64,000 bases of DNA from UBA2210 sp036825195 (GCA_036825195.1 DAISYQ010000015.1:1-64000); one strand, 5' to 3'. Positions 9,007-17,989 are shown, numbered from the stretch's first letter. Numbers and translations are program-made. The notes: generated by a model from the letters alone, not told the origin.

Positions 9007-9921
9007 CTAGATCAGTTTTAGGTATTGTGCCTGCTCATACAGTTGCTTAGCCAGCCGAACGGTAGCCTGGTCGACGATCCTGCCTTCAACGGCAACCGCT
9101 CCCAGTCCCTTTTCTTCGGCTGCCTGATGGGCGGCAAGTACTTTTTCGGCTCTGGCGATATCTTCCGTGGACGGTGAAAAGATCCGGTTGATGATCTCGA
9201 TCTGATCGGGATGAACGGCCCACTTTCCGTCATAGCCAAGGGCGCATGCCATGGAGGCGCTTCTCTGAAGGCTCTCAGGGTCCTTGAAGTTTCCGTATGG
9301 GGTATCAATGGCCAGCAGTCCATGAGCCTTTGCGGCCATAACGATCCGACTCATTTCAAAATTCCACCGGTGACCGGGATAGATTTCCTCTTCTTTTTCA
9401 CCGTGACCAGAGATCGATACCAGCCGGGCACCAATCGAAGCCGAGTAATCAACTATACCGAAAACAAGGGATAACAAGCGGTTACTGGATCGGGCGATGT
9501 CCGACACGCTTTCCAGACCTTCGGCGCTTTCGATCAATGCCTCGATGCCAATGCGCCGTGAGAAACCTTTTGCCATTTCGATACCGTCGAGCATTCGACT
9601 GACGAAATAAATATCTTCAGGGTGGTTTACCTTTGGTACCACGACGGTATCGATTCTCGGACCGGCAGCTTCGACAACTTCCAGGAGATCCCGATAACCG
9701 AAGGGAGTATCGAGGCTGTTGATTCTGAACGTAACGGTGGTATCCTGCCAGTCGAGGGTCTGTATGGAACGTATGACAAGATCCCGGGCCTCTGTCTTGG
9801 CATCCGCCGGAACGCTGTCTTCCAGGTCGAGCATTACCACATCGACCTGTTGCTCGGAGGCCTTGATGTGCATCTTTGCAATATGTCCGGGAACGGACAG
9901 GATTGATCGTCTCGGTTTCAT
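9007..9921 (-). CDS. CitE/HpcH-HpaI family lyase (malyl- or citramalyl-CoA lyase-like)
   Basis: The 304-residue protein is a TIM-barrel lyase of the citrate lyase beta-subunit family, enzymes that cleave 3-hydroxyacyl-CoA thioesters such as malyl-CoA or citramalyl-CoA with Mg2+. The family pattern is visible: RRSILSVPGH at the start, VVMLDLEDSVPADAK near residue 30, IDTVVVPKVNHPED near 95, IEALIESAEGL near 130, LVFGIVDYSAS near 155 and DGKWAVHPDQIEIIN near 230. Start chosen at ATG 9921, because AGGAG lies about nine bases upstream; the longer frame to 9945 would place that ribosome site inside the coding region. A CoA transferase lies divergently about 870 bases away, a pairing seen in citramalate or itaconate breakdown, but this is only suggestive. 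Confidence 0.8.
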   Translation of the reverse strand: MKPRRSILSVPGHIAKMHIKASEQQVDVVMLDLEDSVPADAKTEARDLVIRSIQTLDWQDTTVTFRINSLDTPFGYRDLLEVVEAAGPRIDTVVVPKVNHPEDIYFVSRMLDGIEMAKGFSRRIGIEALIESAEGLESVSDIARSSNRLLSLVFGIVDYSASIGARLVSISGHGEKEEEIYPGHRWNFEMSRIVMAAKAHGLLAIDTPYGNFKDPESLQRSASMACALGYDGKWAVHPDQIEIINRIFSPSTEDIARAEKVLAAHQAAEEKGLGAVAVEGRIVDQATVRLAKQLYEQAQYLKLI

Positions 9922-9976
9922 GGTCGTGGTTCTCCTTATATGCAATTACAAGATGTCCATATTCTGTACGAAATTC

Positions 9977-10453
9977 TTACCGGTCTCCGCTTGCAATACC
10001 CATTAGTCTGCGTACTTTTACCTTTGCGTCAATGAGCTGACGGTGAGTCAGCCGAAGCAGATTGGCCAGCTTGTGAACGAGAAGATCCTCATGCCTGTCG
10101 AGCCTTCCGTCCGTATAGGCAATGCGCCAGATCATCTCTATTATCCCGATCTTTTCTTCCTGCGTGTAATTTTGATTGATAAGATTGGTAAATTGCCACA
10201 GATCCAGACTTCCCTTCAACTCTTTATCGGCGGTCTCGAAGATCGCGTCGATATGGTCATCATCAACCCCGTATTCCCTCTTAATAATTGTAAGGATACT
10301 CTCTTTCTCGGACTCATCGAACTCACCGTCTATCTGTGCCATTTCAAGCAGGAGGGCGCAGGTTGCAATCCGAATATCGTGAACGGAGTCTTCTTTCTCT
10401 TCGGTGCCGTTCTCTGTCATTTTCCCAAAAAACTTTTTTACAAGATCGATCAT
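9977..10453 (-). CDS. TerB-family (tellurite-resistance-like) protein
   Basis: The 158-residue acidic, helical protein matches the TerB fold: IATCALLLEMAQIDGEFDESEKESI near residue 32 and WRIAYTDGRLDRHEDLLVHKLANLL near 115 are the two repeated helical halves with acidic turns that can bind metal ions. TerB-like proteins are often linked to stress or membrane-associated complexes; here there are no other ter genes, so the role is unknown. Start at ATG 10453 (MIDLVKKFFGKM) is preferred to the upstream frame because AGAGG lies eight bases before it. A promoter at 10501-10528 reads into it. Confidence 0.75.
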   Translation of the reverse strand: MIDLVKKFFGKMTENGTEEKEDSVHDIRIATCALLLEMAQIDGEFDESEKESILTIIKREYGVDDDHIDAIFETADKELKGSLDLWQFTNLINQNYTQEEKIGIIEMIWRIAYTDGRLDRHEDLLVHKLANLLRLTHRQLIDAKVKVRRLMGIASGDR

Positions 10454-10500
10454 TGCACAACCTCTCAAATTTTCTTCCCAGGGGAAATAGTGACCATTGT

Positions 10501-10528
10501 TCTGTACTACTTGAAGCCATATTGTCAA
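10501..10528 (-). promoter_or_regulatory. Sigma-70-type promoter for the TerB gene
   Basis: On the minus strand TTGACA (10523-10528), a 16-base spacer and TACAGA (10501-10506) lie about 50 bases upstream of the gene. The bases before the -35 box (AAATTTC) resemble those at other promoters in this window. Confidence 0.55.
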
Positions 10529-10791
10529 GAAATTTACTGTTTCAGTACCATGACGGTGATTTTTTTATTGACAGGTTATTTCGATCATATTACACATCAC
10601 AACTTCTCCGGTTAATCACCGTGGTGAATCTCTTATTATCCAAGAGAAAGAATCTTTGCTTACCTTCAGAGCTTTCTAATAAAGATTAAGTCCTGTAAGG
10701 AATAAAGATGTATCCCTGCAGTGGATGTTTGTCTGGAGACCGCGGCATATGGCCTGCACAAATTTCATACACAAGGAGAGATGGGCTTACC

Positions 10792-12306
10792 ATGACAACA
10801 CCGGTACAACAGAAAATCCGAGATAAAAAGAGAACACCCGGTCAGATTGCCGACATGATGAAGAGCGGCGAGTGGATGACGAATGGCACGGTTGGCGGCG
10901 ATCCGACGGCATGTATGGAGGCGCTGGCGAACCGGCTCGGCGATGGCCCGTCCAATCTACGAGATATGGAAATCTGGAATTACGGGAAATTCTATCCCCA
11001 GCTTCGCTTTCAGGAGGTCGATCCCTTTCAGAAATATCACTGTTTTCACGACTACTTCTTCTTTCCCTGGAACCGGAAAGCCCGTGATGACCACGGCGTT
11101 ACCAGTTGGGCCCAGTGGGGATGGACCATCGGAAGCTGGTGGCATCATTATCGGTTCGCCGACGGTGATCCGAAGAAGCGCGGAATCGACTGGTTCCTGA
11201 ATGCCGCCACACCGGTGGATCATAACGGGTTCTTCAACTGGTCATACGGTACCAATAACTGCAACATATTCCGGGAATCAGCCAAACGCCTTGTCGTCGA
11301 GGTTCGGGAAGACTACCCCTGGGCCGAAGGCGGACGGTTTAACACCATCCATATCGATGATGTGGACTACTGGGTCGAAGTGGACTGCGAAAAATACGCC
11401 TGGCCGCAGATTGACGAAAAGGCCATGGTCCCCACCCAGCAGGAAAAGCAGATTGCGGAACACATCCTTACCATCATGGACGATCGGGATGTCCTGCAGC
11501 TCGGGATCGGCTCACTCCCCTCGGCCTGTGTTGCGGCAATGGCGAATGCGGGACTCAAGGACCTCGGCATACACACGGAGATGCTCAATTACGGTTTGAT
11601 AAAGCTGATAGAATCGGGGCAGGTGACCAACAGATACAAGACCCTTGACCGGGGAAAGAGCGTCTGGACCTTCGCTTTTCCCGTCGACACGAAATGGTAC
11701 TATGATACCATCGATCGCAATCAGCACCTTGCGGTTTATGACGCGGACTACACCAACAACCTGAATGTGATTACACGGATCGACAACATGATCGCAATCA
11801 ATAACTGCATCGCCATCGACCTCCTGGGGCAGCAGAGTGCCGGATTCTACAAGAAACGGCCCATTTCCAGCACGGGAGGCTACTTTCAGTTCATGTGTTT
11901 CTGCTCCCAGTCGAGAGGGGGCAGGGGAGTGGCCTGTATGACATCGAGAAACAAGGAGGGCCGGTCACGGATCGTTCCCTTCCTTCCGGAGGGTTCGTCC
12001 GTGGACTTACCCGCCCAGTTTGCGCACTACGTCTGCACGGAATACGGCATCGTCAATCTGAGGGGCCTGAACGGATATGAGCGAACTTCGGCGCTGATAT
12101 CCATCGCCCATCCCGATGATCGTGAGTGGCTCGAACGGGAGGCTCATGCCCACGGGCTTCTGGCTCCCCATTTCCCTGTTTCGATGAAGCCGGAAGAGGG
12201 CGGAGCACGGCGATACCCATCGTACAAGGACAAGAGGAACTATAAGGTTCCTGCGAACAGTGCCGTCTGGGGTTATGATTGGGATCCTATTCAGTCGGGA
12301 AAATGA
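10792..12306 (+). CDS. Acetyl-CoA hydrolase/CoA-transferase family protein
   Basis: The 504-residue protein belongs to the family I CoA transferases and acetyl-CoA hydrolases (Cat1, 4-hydroxybutyrate CoA-transferase type), which move CoA between an acyl-CoA and a free acid through a glutamyl-CoA intermediate. The motif LQLGIGSLPSACVAAM near residue 238 is the CoA-site loop, and LGIHTEMLNYG near 262 holds the glutamate expected to be catalytic. TEYGIVNLRG near 425 is another family block. Start at ATG 10792 follows AAGGAGA, though the spacing is long (about 13); the frame is open further upstream to 10708. The substrate is unknown. The CitE-like lyase nearby on the other strand may belong to the same pathway. 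Confidence 0.8.
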   Translation: MTTPVQQKIRDKKRTPGQIADMMKSGEWMTNGTVGGDPTACMEALANRLGDGPSNLRDMEIWNYGKFYPQLRFQEVDPFQKYHCFHDYFFFPWNRKARDDHGVTSWAQWGWTIGSWWHHYRFADGDPKKRGIDWFLNAATPVDHNGFFNWSYGTNNCNIFRESAKRLVVEVREDYPWAEGGRFNTIHIDDVDYWVEVDCEKYAWPQIDEKAMVPTQQEKQIAEHILTIMDDRDVLQLGIGSLPSACVAAMANAGLKDLGIHTEMLNYGLIKLIESGQVTNRYKTLDRGKSVWTFAFPVDTKWYYDTIDRNQHLAVYDADYTNNLNVITRIDNMIAINNCIAIDLLGQQSAGFYKKRPISSTGGYFQFMCFCSQSRGGRGVACMTSRNKEGRSRIVPFLPEGSSVDLPAQFAHYVCTEYGIVNLRGLNGYERTSALISIAHPDDREWLEREAHAHGLLAPHFPVSMKPEEGGARRYPSYKDKRNYKVPANSAVWGYDWDPIQSGK

Positions 12307-12720
12307 GCTTTCCCACTGTATTGTCGCTGAGGTTTCCAAGGTAGAAAAAGTCTGCTTCCGGGAAAAGGCCTCCCGTATCGAAATCGTTTGCCTGATAAGC
12401 GGTCGAACAGTGCTCGTACCTGAGATCACGCTTGTCGAGTATCTAAAAACCGGTTTGTGTATAGGTAAACACAAAACCCTTTTGATATTCGATCCAGTTC
12501 CGCGTGTATATCGGGCATGGGTGTGAACTCATGGGAAATCACATGATATCAAACATGTTATGGTCTCGCATCTTCTGTACAGAGGTATGGTGTTCCCGTA
12601 ATTTCTCATAGCGCAGGATTTGTGTAATGCATCTAAAAATTCTATTGCATGATCCTCAGTGCCGTGCTATTGACTCCTGCCGCATGCAAATTCAGACATT
12701 GTAATGAATTTTTTGATTCT
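12307..12720. other. Spacer without a recognisable gene
   Basis: An 88-codon open frame at 12260-12526 overlaps the end of the CoA transferase and has no ribosome site or recognisable domain, so it is not called. No terminator or repeat stood out. Confidence 0.3.
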
Positions 12721-13668
12721 ATGAATTCACATCCCGCTAAAGGGTATCTCTATGTAATAGCCGCGGCTGTATTGTGGGCCTCGTGCGGAACTGTCGGAAA
12801 AATACTCTTCAATTCAGGCATGACACCCGTGGACCTTGTGCAGATACGGGTGACGTTATCATCTATCCTGCTGTTCGTCTTTTTGGGTCTCTTTCAAAGA
12901 CAGTCCCTTCGGATTCGCTTGAAGGATGTGGGATACTTTCTTCTCCTAGGGTCTGTGGCAATGGCATTGCTGCAGCTTTCCTATTTTTATGCGATCAGTA
13001 GAATTAACGTAGCAGCGGCCATTTTGCTTGAATACCTGGCCCCCGGGCTCGTCGCCATCTACTCCATGTACTTTTGGCATGAACGGGTCACGGCGATAAA
13101 GCTTCTCTCCCTTGCCATGGCAATAGGAGGGTGTTATCTGGTGGTAGGCGGGTATGATCTCGATCTTCTCAGAATGAATCATGTGGGTATTATGTGGGGT
13201 TTGCTCTCTGCTGTAGTGTTTGGGGGATATACCCTGCTCGGAGAAAGGGGAATGCGCAGATATCCTCCCTGGACAATTACATTTTATGCCTTTGTATTTG
13301 CTTCACTCACCCTGAACATTATTCACTCACCGTTTTATGGCTTTACCATCGATTACAGCATGAATCAATGGCTCATACTTCTCTATGTCGTCATCGGCGG
13401 AACGATACTTCCCTCCGGCCTGTATTTTATGGGAATCGATTACATACGTTCCACAAAGAGTGTGATTACGGCAACGCTCGAACCGATATCAGCAGCAGTT
13501 ATGGCATTTTTCCTTCTTGGCGAGGTGTTTGAAGGATTACAGATTATAGGAGGTGTTTCCGTCATAGCAGCTATCATCTTGTTACAACTGCAACGCGAAC
13601 AAGACACCCTGTCACCGGAACTGCTCCGTCTCAAGCAAAATCAACAAGCCAAAGGCATTCAGCGATAA
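12721..13668 (+). CDS. EamA/DMT-family transporter
   Basis: The 315-residue protein has about ten hydrophobic helices in two repeats, the layout of the drug/metabolite transporter superfamily (EamA domains), inner-membrane exporters of amino acids or other metabolites. The first repeat starts YLYVIAAAVLWASCGTVGKILF and contains LLEYLAPGLVAIYSM. The second repeat has GLLSAVVFGGYTLLGERG and KSVITATLEPISAAVMAFFLLGE, the hallmark end of an EamA unit. The frame is open back to 12649, but residues before ATG 12721 do not look like a membrane protein start. No clear ribosome site is visible, so the start is uncertain. It appears to stand alone. Confidence 0.8.
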   Translation: MNSHPAKGYLYVIAAAVLWASCGTVGKILFNSGMTPVDLVQIRVTLSSILLFVFLGLFQRQSLRIRLKDVGYFLLLGSVAMALLQLSYFYAISRINVAAAILLEYLAPGLVAIYSMYFWHERVTAIKLLSLAMAIGGCYLVVGGYDLDLLRMNHVGIMWGLLSAVVFGGYTLLGERGMRRYPPWTITFYAFVFASLTLNIIHSPFYGFTIDYSMNQWLILLYVVIGGTILPSGLYFMGIDYIRSTKSVITATLEPISAAVMAFFLLGEVFEGLQIIGGVSVIAAIILLQLQREQDTLSPELLRLKQNQQAKGIQR

Positions 13669-13752
13669 GAGTATGGAACAGATCTTCCTTTCATGAAAGG
13701 GCGCTGAACCTATTTGTGCCTTGTGTGGTGTTTTGTTGTGCATGATTTTATC

Positions 13753-14637
13753 TTAATGCGGATATACATGACTTTCATTAATACCTTTCGAATTTAGATA
13801 TGATTCGACAACTTTCTTTATTTTTGCAGGAATTCTTGCCTTTATAAATACTTTCGTATCCATTTCTTGTTCATATTGTTTCCAAACCTCTGTCATGCTA
13901 AAGCTAAAGTTCATCTGTGCAAGATACACAGGTTTCTGATTAGCGGCTCTAAGCTGATTAGTTTGTTTCATGGGATGAAGCATTAATGGTAACCCAGCGT
14001 CTCCACTTAAAAACTCATAACTGGTCATATTATCAAAAAGTTGTTGTATTTTTATTGTTTGTCGGATTCTACCTGTTGCACTGGCATTAAAGAGATATAG
14101 AACTCCATCACCTGAACTAATTTTTTTATTCACACCAACACCTGACATTGCAGAAAAATATAACGCTATATCGTACACATGTGTCCAGTCGATAAGGTTT
14201 GTTCCTTGAATAAAAGGAACCTCGTTATACCTTTCAGGATATTGTTGAGAATGTTTTAAAAGTTCGAAGTATGGATCAATATTATTGCTTACTTCAGTAT
14301 CATATACCTCTTGGCTTGGTTTAACAATCTTATCGAACTTCATTAATAGTAACGAGGCTATCGCTCTATGAAATGTAGTACTTTTCCTGATTTCAGATGG
14401 TAAATCTGTATATTCTTTAATATTGAAGAGCTTTTTAATAGAGTTTCTGACGAAAGTTGAGTCGACAGGCCAAGATATATTGGTTTGCCCTCTGTAAAGA
14501 ATTAACGAGTCATCTTTACTTGCGATATGAGTTAGTTGGTCTAGCTCATCTATTAAATCATCTAACGATTCTGGACACCATACTCCTCCTTCATTCTCCG
14601 AAGATATTTCACGAAATTTTGAACTGATATTTTGCAT
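13753..14637 (-). CDS. FRG-domain protein
   Basis: The 294-residue protein carries an FRG domain: SLILYRGQTNISWPVDSTFVR near residue 45 holds the F/Y-R-G motif, and GTNLIDWTHVYDIALYFSA near 150 is the second conserved block. FRG domains are found alone or in phage-defence and toxin-like contexts; the biochemical activity is not established. The start may be TTG 14670 or ATG 14637; the ATG is listed. The gene is clearly richer in A+T than its neighbours and uses more AT-ending codons, and it sits alone between unrelated genes, which suggests it was gained by transfer. A promoter lies at 14773-14800. No toxin-antitoxin partner was found beside it. Confidence 0.75.
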   Translation of the reverse strand: MQNISSKFREISSENEGGVWCPESLDDLIDELDQLTHIASKDDSLILYRGQTNISWPVDSTFVRNSIKKLFNIKEYTDLPSEIRKSTTFHRAIASLLLMKFDKIVKPSQEVYDTEVSNNIDPYFELLKHSQQYPERYNEVPFIQGTNLIDWTHVYDIALYFSAMSGVGVNKKISSGDGVLYLFNASATGRIRQTIKIQQLFDNMTSYEFLSGDAGLPLMLHPMKQTNQLRAANQKPVYLAQMNFSFSMTEVWKQYEQEMDTKVFIKARIPAKIKKVVESYLNSKGINESHVYPH

Positions 14638-14772
14638 AGTTTTTATGCACAAACATTGATTATTAGGCAAACCTGCCTTGCTCTATTGTCTTCTAAAAAA
14701 TAGTGAACTTTCTCTGGTCGGATTGTTTTGTTTGTTCTAACTAATCAATATTATTTCCGAAGCGCTTTAACG

Positions 14773-14800
14773 ACCATACACCCTGAAAATATTATGTCAA
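14773..14800 (-). promoter_or_regulatory. Promoter module, copy 1 (FRG gene)
   Basis: Minus strand: TTGACA (14795-14800), 16-base spacer ending CAGGGTG, TATGGT (14773-14778). Upstream (14801-14821) is ATCTTCAACTATAGAAATTCC, nearly the same as at copy 3 (30962-30989). Transcription would start about 100 bases before the FRG gene. Confidence 0.6.
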
Positions 14801-14972
14801 GGAATTTCTATAGTTGAAGATTATGACCAATAATTATCGGTTGTAGCTCTTTCGATATCAGAAGAAAGTTCAGGTAGATTCCCGCATGGATTTGGGAGTT
14901 TTTCGGGTGTGCCGGCATCTCATGTTCACGGTATGTCTCAAGCTGGAGACGTGTACTCAATATCCTATTTAA

Positions 14973-15788
14973 TCAGTCCTGATTGTATTTTTCCCCCACG
15001 CAGGTATTCCGTGCCACTCGTTCAAAGGGGTCCTGGCGGTAGTATTCTTCCAGAACACGATACAGGTCCGGCGCATGCTCGATCATTAACCGGGGTTGAT
15101 CGAAGAACTGTTCTGTGGCGACGGCGAAAAATTCCGCTTCGTTTGTCGCGCCGTAGGCACTGAGGAATGATTTCTTTCCCTTTTCGGTGTCGTGTTTGAG
15201 TCTCAGGTATTCACGCGAACAGGTCTGGACCCAGTCACGGTATTCGTCCCGGTCGCGTAGCGGAGGTGTCCCGTCGGCCGCGCCGTCAAGCATGTCCAGT
15301 TTATGGGCAAATTCGTGGTAAATAACGTTGTGACCGGACTCGGGGAGGCGACCGCCCCGCAGGGCCGCATCCCAGATAATAATTACCGGTCCCTGCCGGA
15401 AGGCCTGTCCGATAATGGGGTGCTGGATCTCCACCGGTGCTGTTGTATTCTCAAAGAAACCAGGCTTGCGTTGCGGAGGGAAAACAGTCGAGGGATAGAC
15501 GATGATGGATTCGACGTTCCGGTAATAGTCGTGGGGCAGTCCAAGAAGAAGCAGACAGGCCTGAGCGGAGATCGTGACCCGGATCTCGTCGGTAAGCTCC
15601 AATCCGCCTGCGCCTTCCCAATGTTTTTCGGCGATAAATACCTGGATCAGGGCACGCAGGTGGGAACGTTCGGCATCTTCCAGCATGCAGTAGTGGGCAA
15701 CGTTGCTGCGGATGATATCCTCCCACAGGGAAGGGAAGGGGGCCTGGATAAGCCTTTTTCGGCGACGGTTAATAAGCCAATGAAACAT
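14973..15788 (-). CDS. mtfA: MtfA/M90-family zinc peptidase
   Basis: The 271-residue protein matches the MtfA (Mlc titration factor A) family. The zinc motif HEFAHKLDMLDG near residue 158 supplies two histidines and the catalytic glutamate, and EAEFFAVATEQFF near 218 supplies the third ligand. In Escherichia coli MtfA binds the glucose repressor Mlc and has aminopeptidase activity; many relatives occur where no Mlc exists, so the partner here is unknown. Start MFHWLINRRRKRLI is the usual positively charged start of the family. A 560-base leader lies upstream with two possible promoters. The short sequence AATCAG-GA-CTGATT spans the end of the gene and the stop. Confidence 0.85.
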   Translation of the reverse strand: MFHWLINRRRKRLIQAPFPSLWEDIIRSNVAHYCMLEDAERSHLRALIQVFIAEKHWEGAGGLELTDEIRVTISAQACLLLLGLPHDYYRNVESIIVYPSTVFPPQRKPGFFENTTAPVEIQHPIIGQAFRQGPVIIIWDAALRGGRLPESGHNVIYHEFAHKLDMLDGAADGTPPLRDRDEYRDWVQTCSREYLRLKHDTEKGKKSFLSAYGATNEAEFFAVATEQFFDQPRLMIEHAPDLYRVLEEYYRQDPFERVARNTCVGEKYNQD

Positions 15789-15886
15789 TTGAGATCCCTA
15801 CTATTCTTCAATGCGATACAGCGACACCGTTACATGCAGTTCCATATTTAGGATGGGAATCTTTCACCGCGGCAAGCACAATTGAA

Positions 15887-15914
15887 CAATACACCCTTAA
15901 AACATTTTGTCAAG
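15887..15914 (-). promoter_or_regulatory. Promoter module, copy 2 (mtfA)
   Basis: Minus strand: TTGACA (15909-15914), 16-base spacer AAATGTTTTAAGGGTG, TATTGT (15887-15892), starting about 95 bases before mtfA. The sequence further upstream (GGTATCGACACC...TTTAACC) resembles copy 3 near 31 kb. Confidence 0.6.
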
Positions 15915-16176
15915 AAATTTATATGGTTAAAGGCTGGTGTCGATACCTATTATCTGTGTATCTTTCAGTTCCGGTGGAACGGTCGAGCTTATCCCCGCTG
16001 CTATGAGAGATTGATTCAGTCTGAAACGCGCATCTCTCCGCTGAAGATTCTCCTCTTTTCATTCGATTTGTAAGGGTGGAATTGCTCTGAATCGGGGGAA
16101 CCAAGGGGCTGCGTGGACAGAATTTTTCGGGGGCAGAGTCGATTTTCTATCGATCTCTGACGTGATTTTAATAAAT

Positions 16177-16205
16177 ATTATACCAGTCTGTTTTAGAGTT
16201 GTCAA
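16177..16205 (-). promoter_or_regulatory. Perfect-consensus sigma-70 promoter
   Basis: On the minus strand TTGACA (16200-16205), exactly 17 bases, and TATAAT (16177-16182): both hexamers match the consensus fully. The start site would be near 16170, about 380 bases from mtfA, and the first transcribed bases form a strong hairpin. It could drive a small RNA or a long mtfA leader. Confidence 0.7.
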
Positions 16206-16240
16206 CAATATAACATATTGATATTATTTTAAAATATATG

Positions 16241-16269
16241 TTGACACAGGGGGGTACTTATGCGATAAG
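16241..16269 (+). promoter_or_regulatory. Promoter candidate for the DUF6178 gene
   Basis: TTGACA (16241-16246), 17 bases, GATAAG (16264-16269), about 80 bases before the coding region. Its -35 box and that of the divergent promoter form the inverted repeat TGTCAACA (16200-16207) / TGTTGACA (16239-16246). Confidence 0.4.
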
Positions 16270-16348
16270 GCTCTTCACCATTTCACTATATCCCGGTTGC
16301 CGAATATGTCGAACGGTATCCGGACAATAACCAACCGATCAGGTATTT

Positions 16349-17989
16349 ATGAAATCACTTGCTCCCAAGTTTAAACAGACCGGAGAATTGTTGCATCATA
16401 TTCTTGACCTGCCGGAATTACCCGCTATCGTGGAACATCTTGATTCAGGAGTCTTGACCAAGCTGATTCGCCATATCGGGCTGGAGGAATCGGCGCAAAT
16501 CGTTTCTCTTGCGACGACCGAACAGCTGAAGGCTGTTCTCGATGAGGACCTTTGGCGCAGTGAGATCCCCGGCCGGGACGAGATGTTTGATGCCGAGCGT
16601 TTCAGTCTGTGGCTGGAAATAATGATGGAGAACGGTTCAACCTTTGCCGCTCGCAAGATCAGAGAACTGGATGAGGATTTGCTGGTTTTGGGTCTGTGCA
16701 GGCTTGTACTGGTAGTGGGCAATCATGATCCAGCACTGCTCTTCGACGATGATTGGGAGCCAGATAATGGCAGCGTATTGGAAAAGGTTTTGGATGGTTC
16801 GCTCAATCAGGAGTTTGGCGATTATCTGGTGATTGCAAAACGTGAGTCAAACTGGGACACGGTCTGTGCTTTGATGACGGAACTCGATGAATCAGACTAC
16901 GATATGCTGGTTCACCTGCTGGATCGGTGCCGTTCGATCTGCGGGGAGTACATCGAAGATAACGGAGGCCTTTACCATGTCCTTACCGCCGATGAGATGC
17001 TCGAAGAGGACGTATCATCCGAGCGGAGAGAGCGAAGGGAGGGCAGGGGATTTGTCACGCCCACATCAGCCGCGGTTTTCTTGAACCAGATACGCTCAAC
17101 TACCCTACAGGAGATTGTTGCGGCAAAGACAGTCGACGCCGTTACCCGGGCATATTTCAGGGCATCGGAAGCGGGAAGGGAATCCTTCGTCAATCATCGG
17201 ACTGCTGATAAAGCATCGGAAAACGGAACTCCGGTATCCACTGATCTGAGCGTCGTACGATTTATTCAAACACGCAGGGATGCTGAGGTACTGCCGCCTT
17301 CCGACCGGAGAATGATCGGTTTTGACGGAGAAGAGACAGGGGGGCATTCGGTTCCATTGGCAGAGGCAATACGCTCTATCGACAAAACGGATCCCGATCT
17401 GTGCTCCCAGAGATTAAAGGAACTTTCCTATCTGTCGAATACGTTGATTGCCGGATGTGGATTTCAGGGATGCGCTTTTCAGCCGAAGGAGGCGGCCGAG
17501 GCGGCTCTTGCCGTCTGCAATTTGGGGAGTGAGTATCTGCTCAAGGCCGGATTGGAACCGGAAGGAAATGAGCCGATAGATTCCGTTACAGCCCTTTTAA
17601 AAGAACGCCATCTGGTCACACTGTTTCAAATTGGATGGAAAATGTTATTTGAAGATGTCGTCCTCCACACGGCAAAGGCTGTGCTTTTATTTATTCATCA
17701 TCTTAAAGATAGGATAAAACATACTGAACATACAAATGAAATTACTCGCATGTCTAACCTGCTGCGCTTTTATATCCTATCAGGTCGACCGTGGGAGTTT
17801 GCGGATCACGTGGATTATTTACAGATCTTCCTGGACGGCGAAACAACCATGGCAATAGAGGGGCTTCTGCGGGAATATCCAACCCTGTCGAAGGTCATTT
17901 GTAAAAGGGGAGAACATCGGGTATCTCCTTTTATCTGGTCTCAAGGACACATCAGAACCGTCCAGCGCTTTCTCAAGGATGAGCTTTGA
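16349..17989 (+). CDS. DUF6178-like protein of unknown function
   Basis: The 546-residue acidic, leucine-rich, mostly helical protein resembles the uncharacterised DUF6178 proteins of Desulfobacterota. The N-terminal part, HHILDLPELPAIVEHLDSG then LTKLIRHIGLEESAQIVSLAT, is the repeat-like start typical of that group. A charged linker with RRERREGRGF (about residue 225) leads to a second helical half. No signal peptide, membrane helix or catalytic motif is visible. Start at ATG 16349 has no strong ribosome site (ACCGATCAGGT upstream is weak). It is a single-gene unit facing the addAB operon. Function unknown; the family match is from memory. Confidence 0.65.
   Translation: MKSLAPKFKQTGELLHHILDLPELPAIVEHLDSGVLTKLIRHIGLEESAQIVSLATTEQLKAVLDEDLWRSEIPGRDEMFDAERFSLWLEIMMENGSTFAARKIRELDEDLLVLGLCRLVLVVGNHDPALLFDDDWEPDNGSVLEKVLDGSLNQEFGDYLVIAKRESNWDTVCALMTELDESDYDMLVHLLDRCRSICGEYIEDNGGLYHVLTADEMLEEDVSSERRERREGRGFVTPTSAAVFLNQIRSTTLQEIVAAKTVDAVTRAYFRASEAGRESFVNHRTADKASENGTPVSTDLSVVRFIQTRRDAEVLPPSDRRMIGFDGEETGGHSVPLAEAIRSIDKTDPDLCSQRLKELSYLSNTLIAGCGFQGCAFQPKEAAEAALAVCNLGSEYLLKAGLEPEGNEPIDSVTALLKERHLVTLFQIGWKMLFEDVVLHTAKAVLLFIHHLKDRIKHTEHTNEITRMSNLLRFYILSGRPWEFADHVDYLQIFLDGETTMAIEGLLREYPTLSKVICKRGEHRVSPFIWSQGHIRTVQRFLKDEL

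Larger units (their letters stand above)
15789..16348. other. Divergent regulatory region between mtfA and the DUF6178 gene
   Basis: No convincing protein. It carries three promoter-like elements: a perfect consensus on the minus strand (16177-16205), a weaker one on the plus strand (16241-16269) and a module copy nearer mtfA (15887-15914). On the minus strand, directly after the perfect promoter, CAGAG-A-TCGAT, AGAAA and ATCGACTCTG (16135-16160) form a stable hairpin. The roughly 260 bases between it and the second minus promoter could hold an untranslated leader or a small RNA; a 61-codon frame there (15919-16104, TTG start) is judged chance. Confidence 0.5.

Noticed and set aside
12260..12526. 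88-codon frame overlapping the end of the CoA transferase
   Set aside because: No ribosome site, no domain, overlaps a solid gene in another frame.
15919..16104. 61-codon minus-strand frame in the mtfA leader
   Set aside because: TTG start, no ribosome site, serine/arginine-rich translation without pattern; the region looks like leader or RNA.
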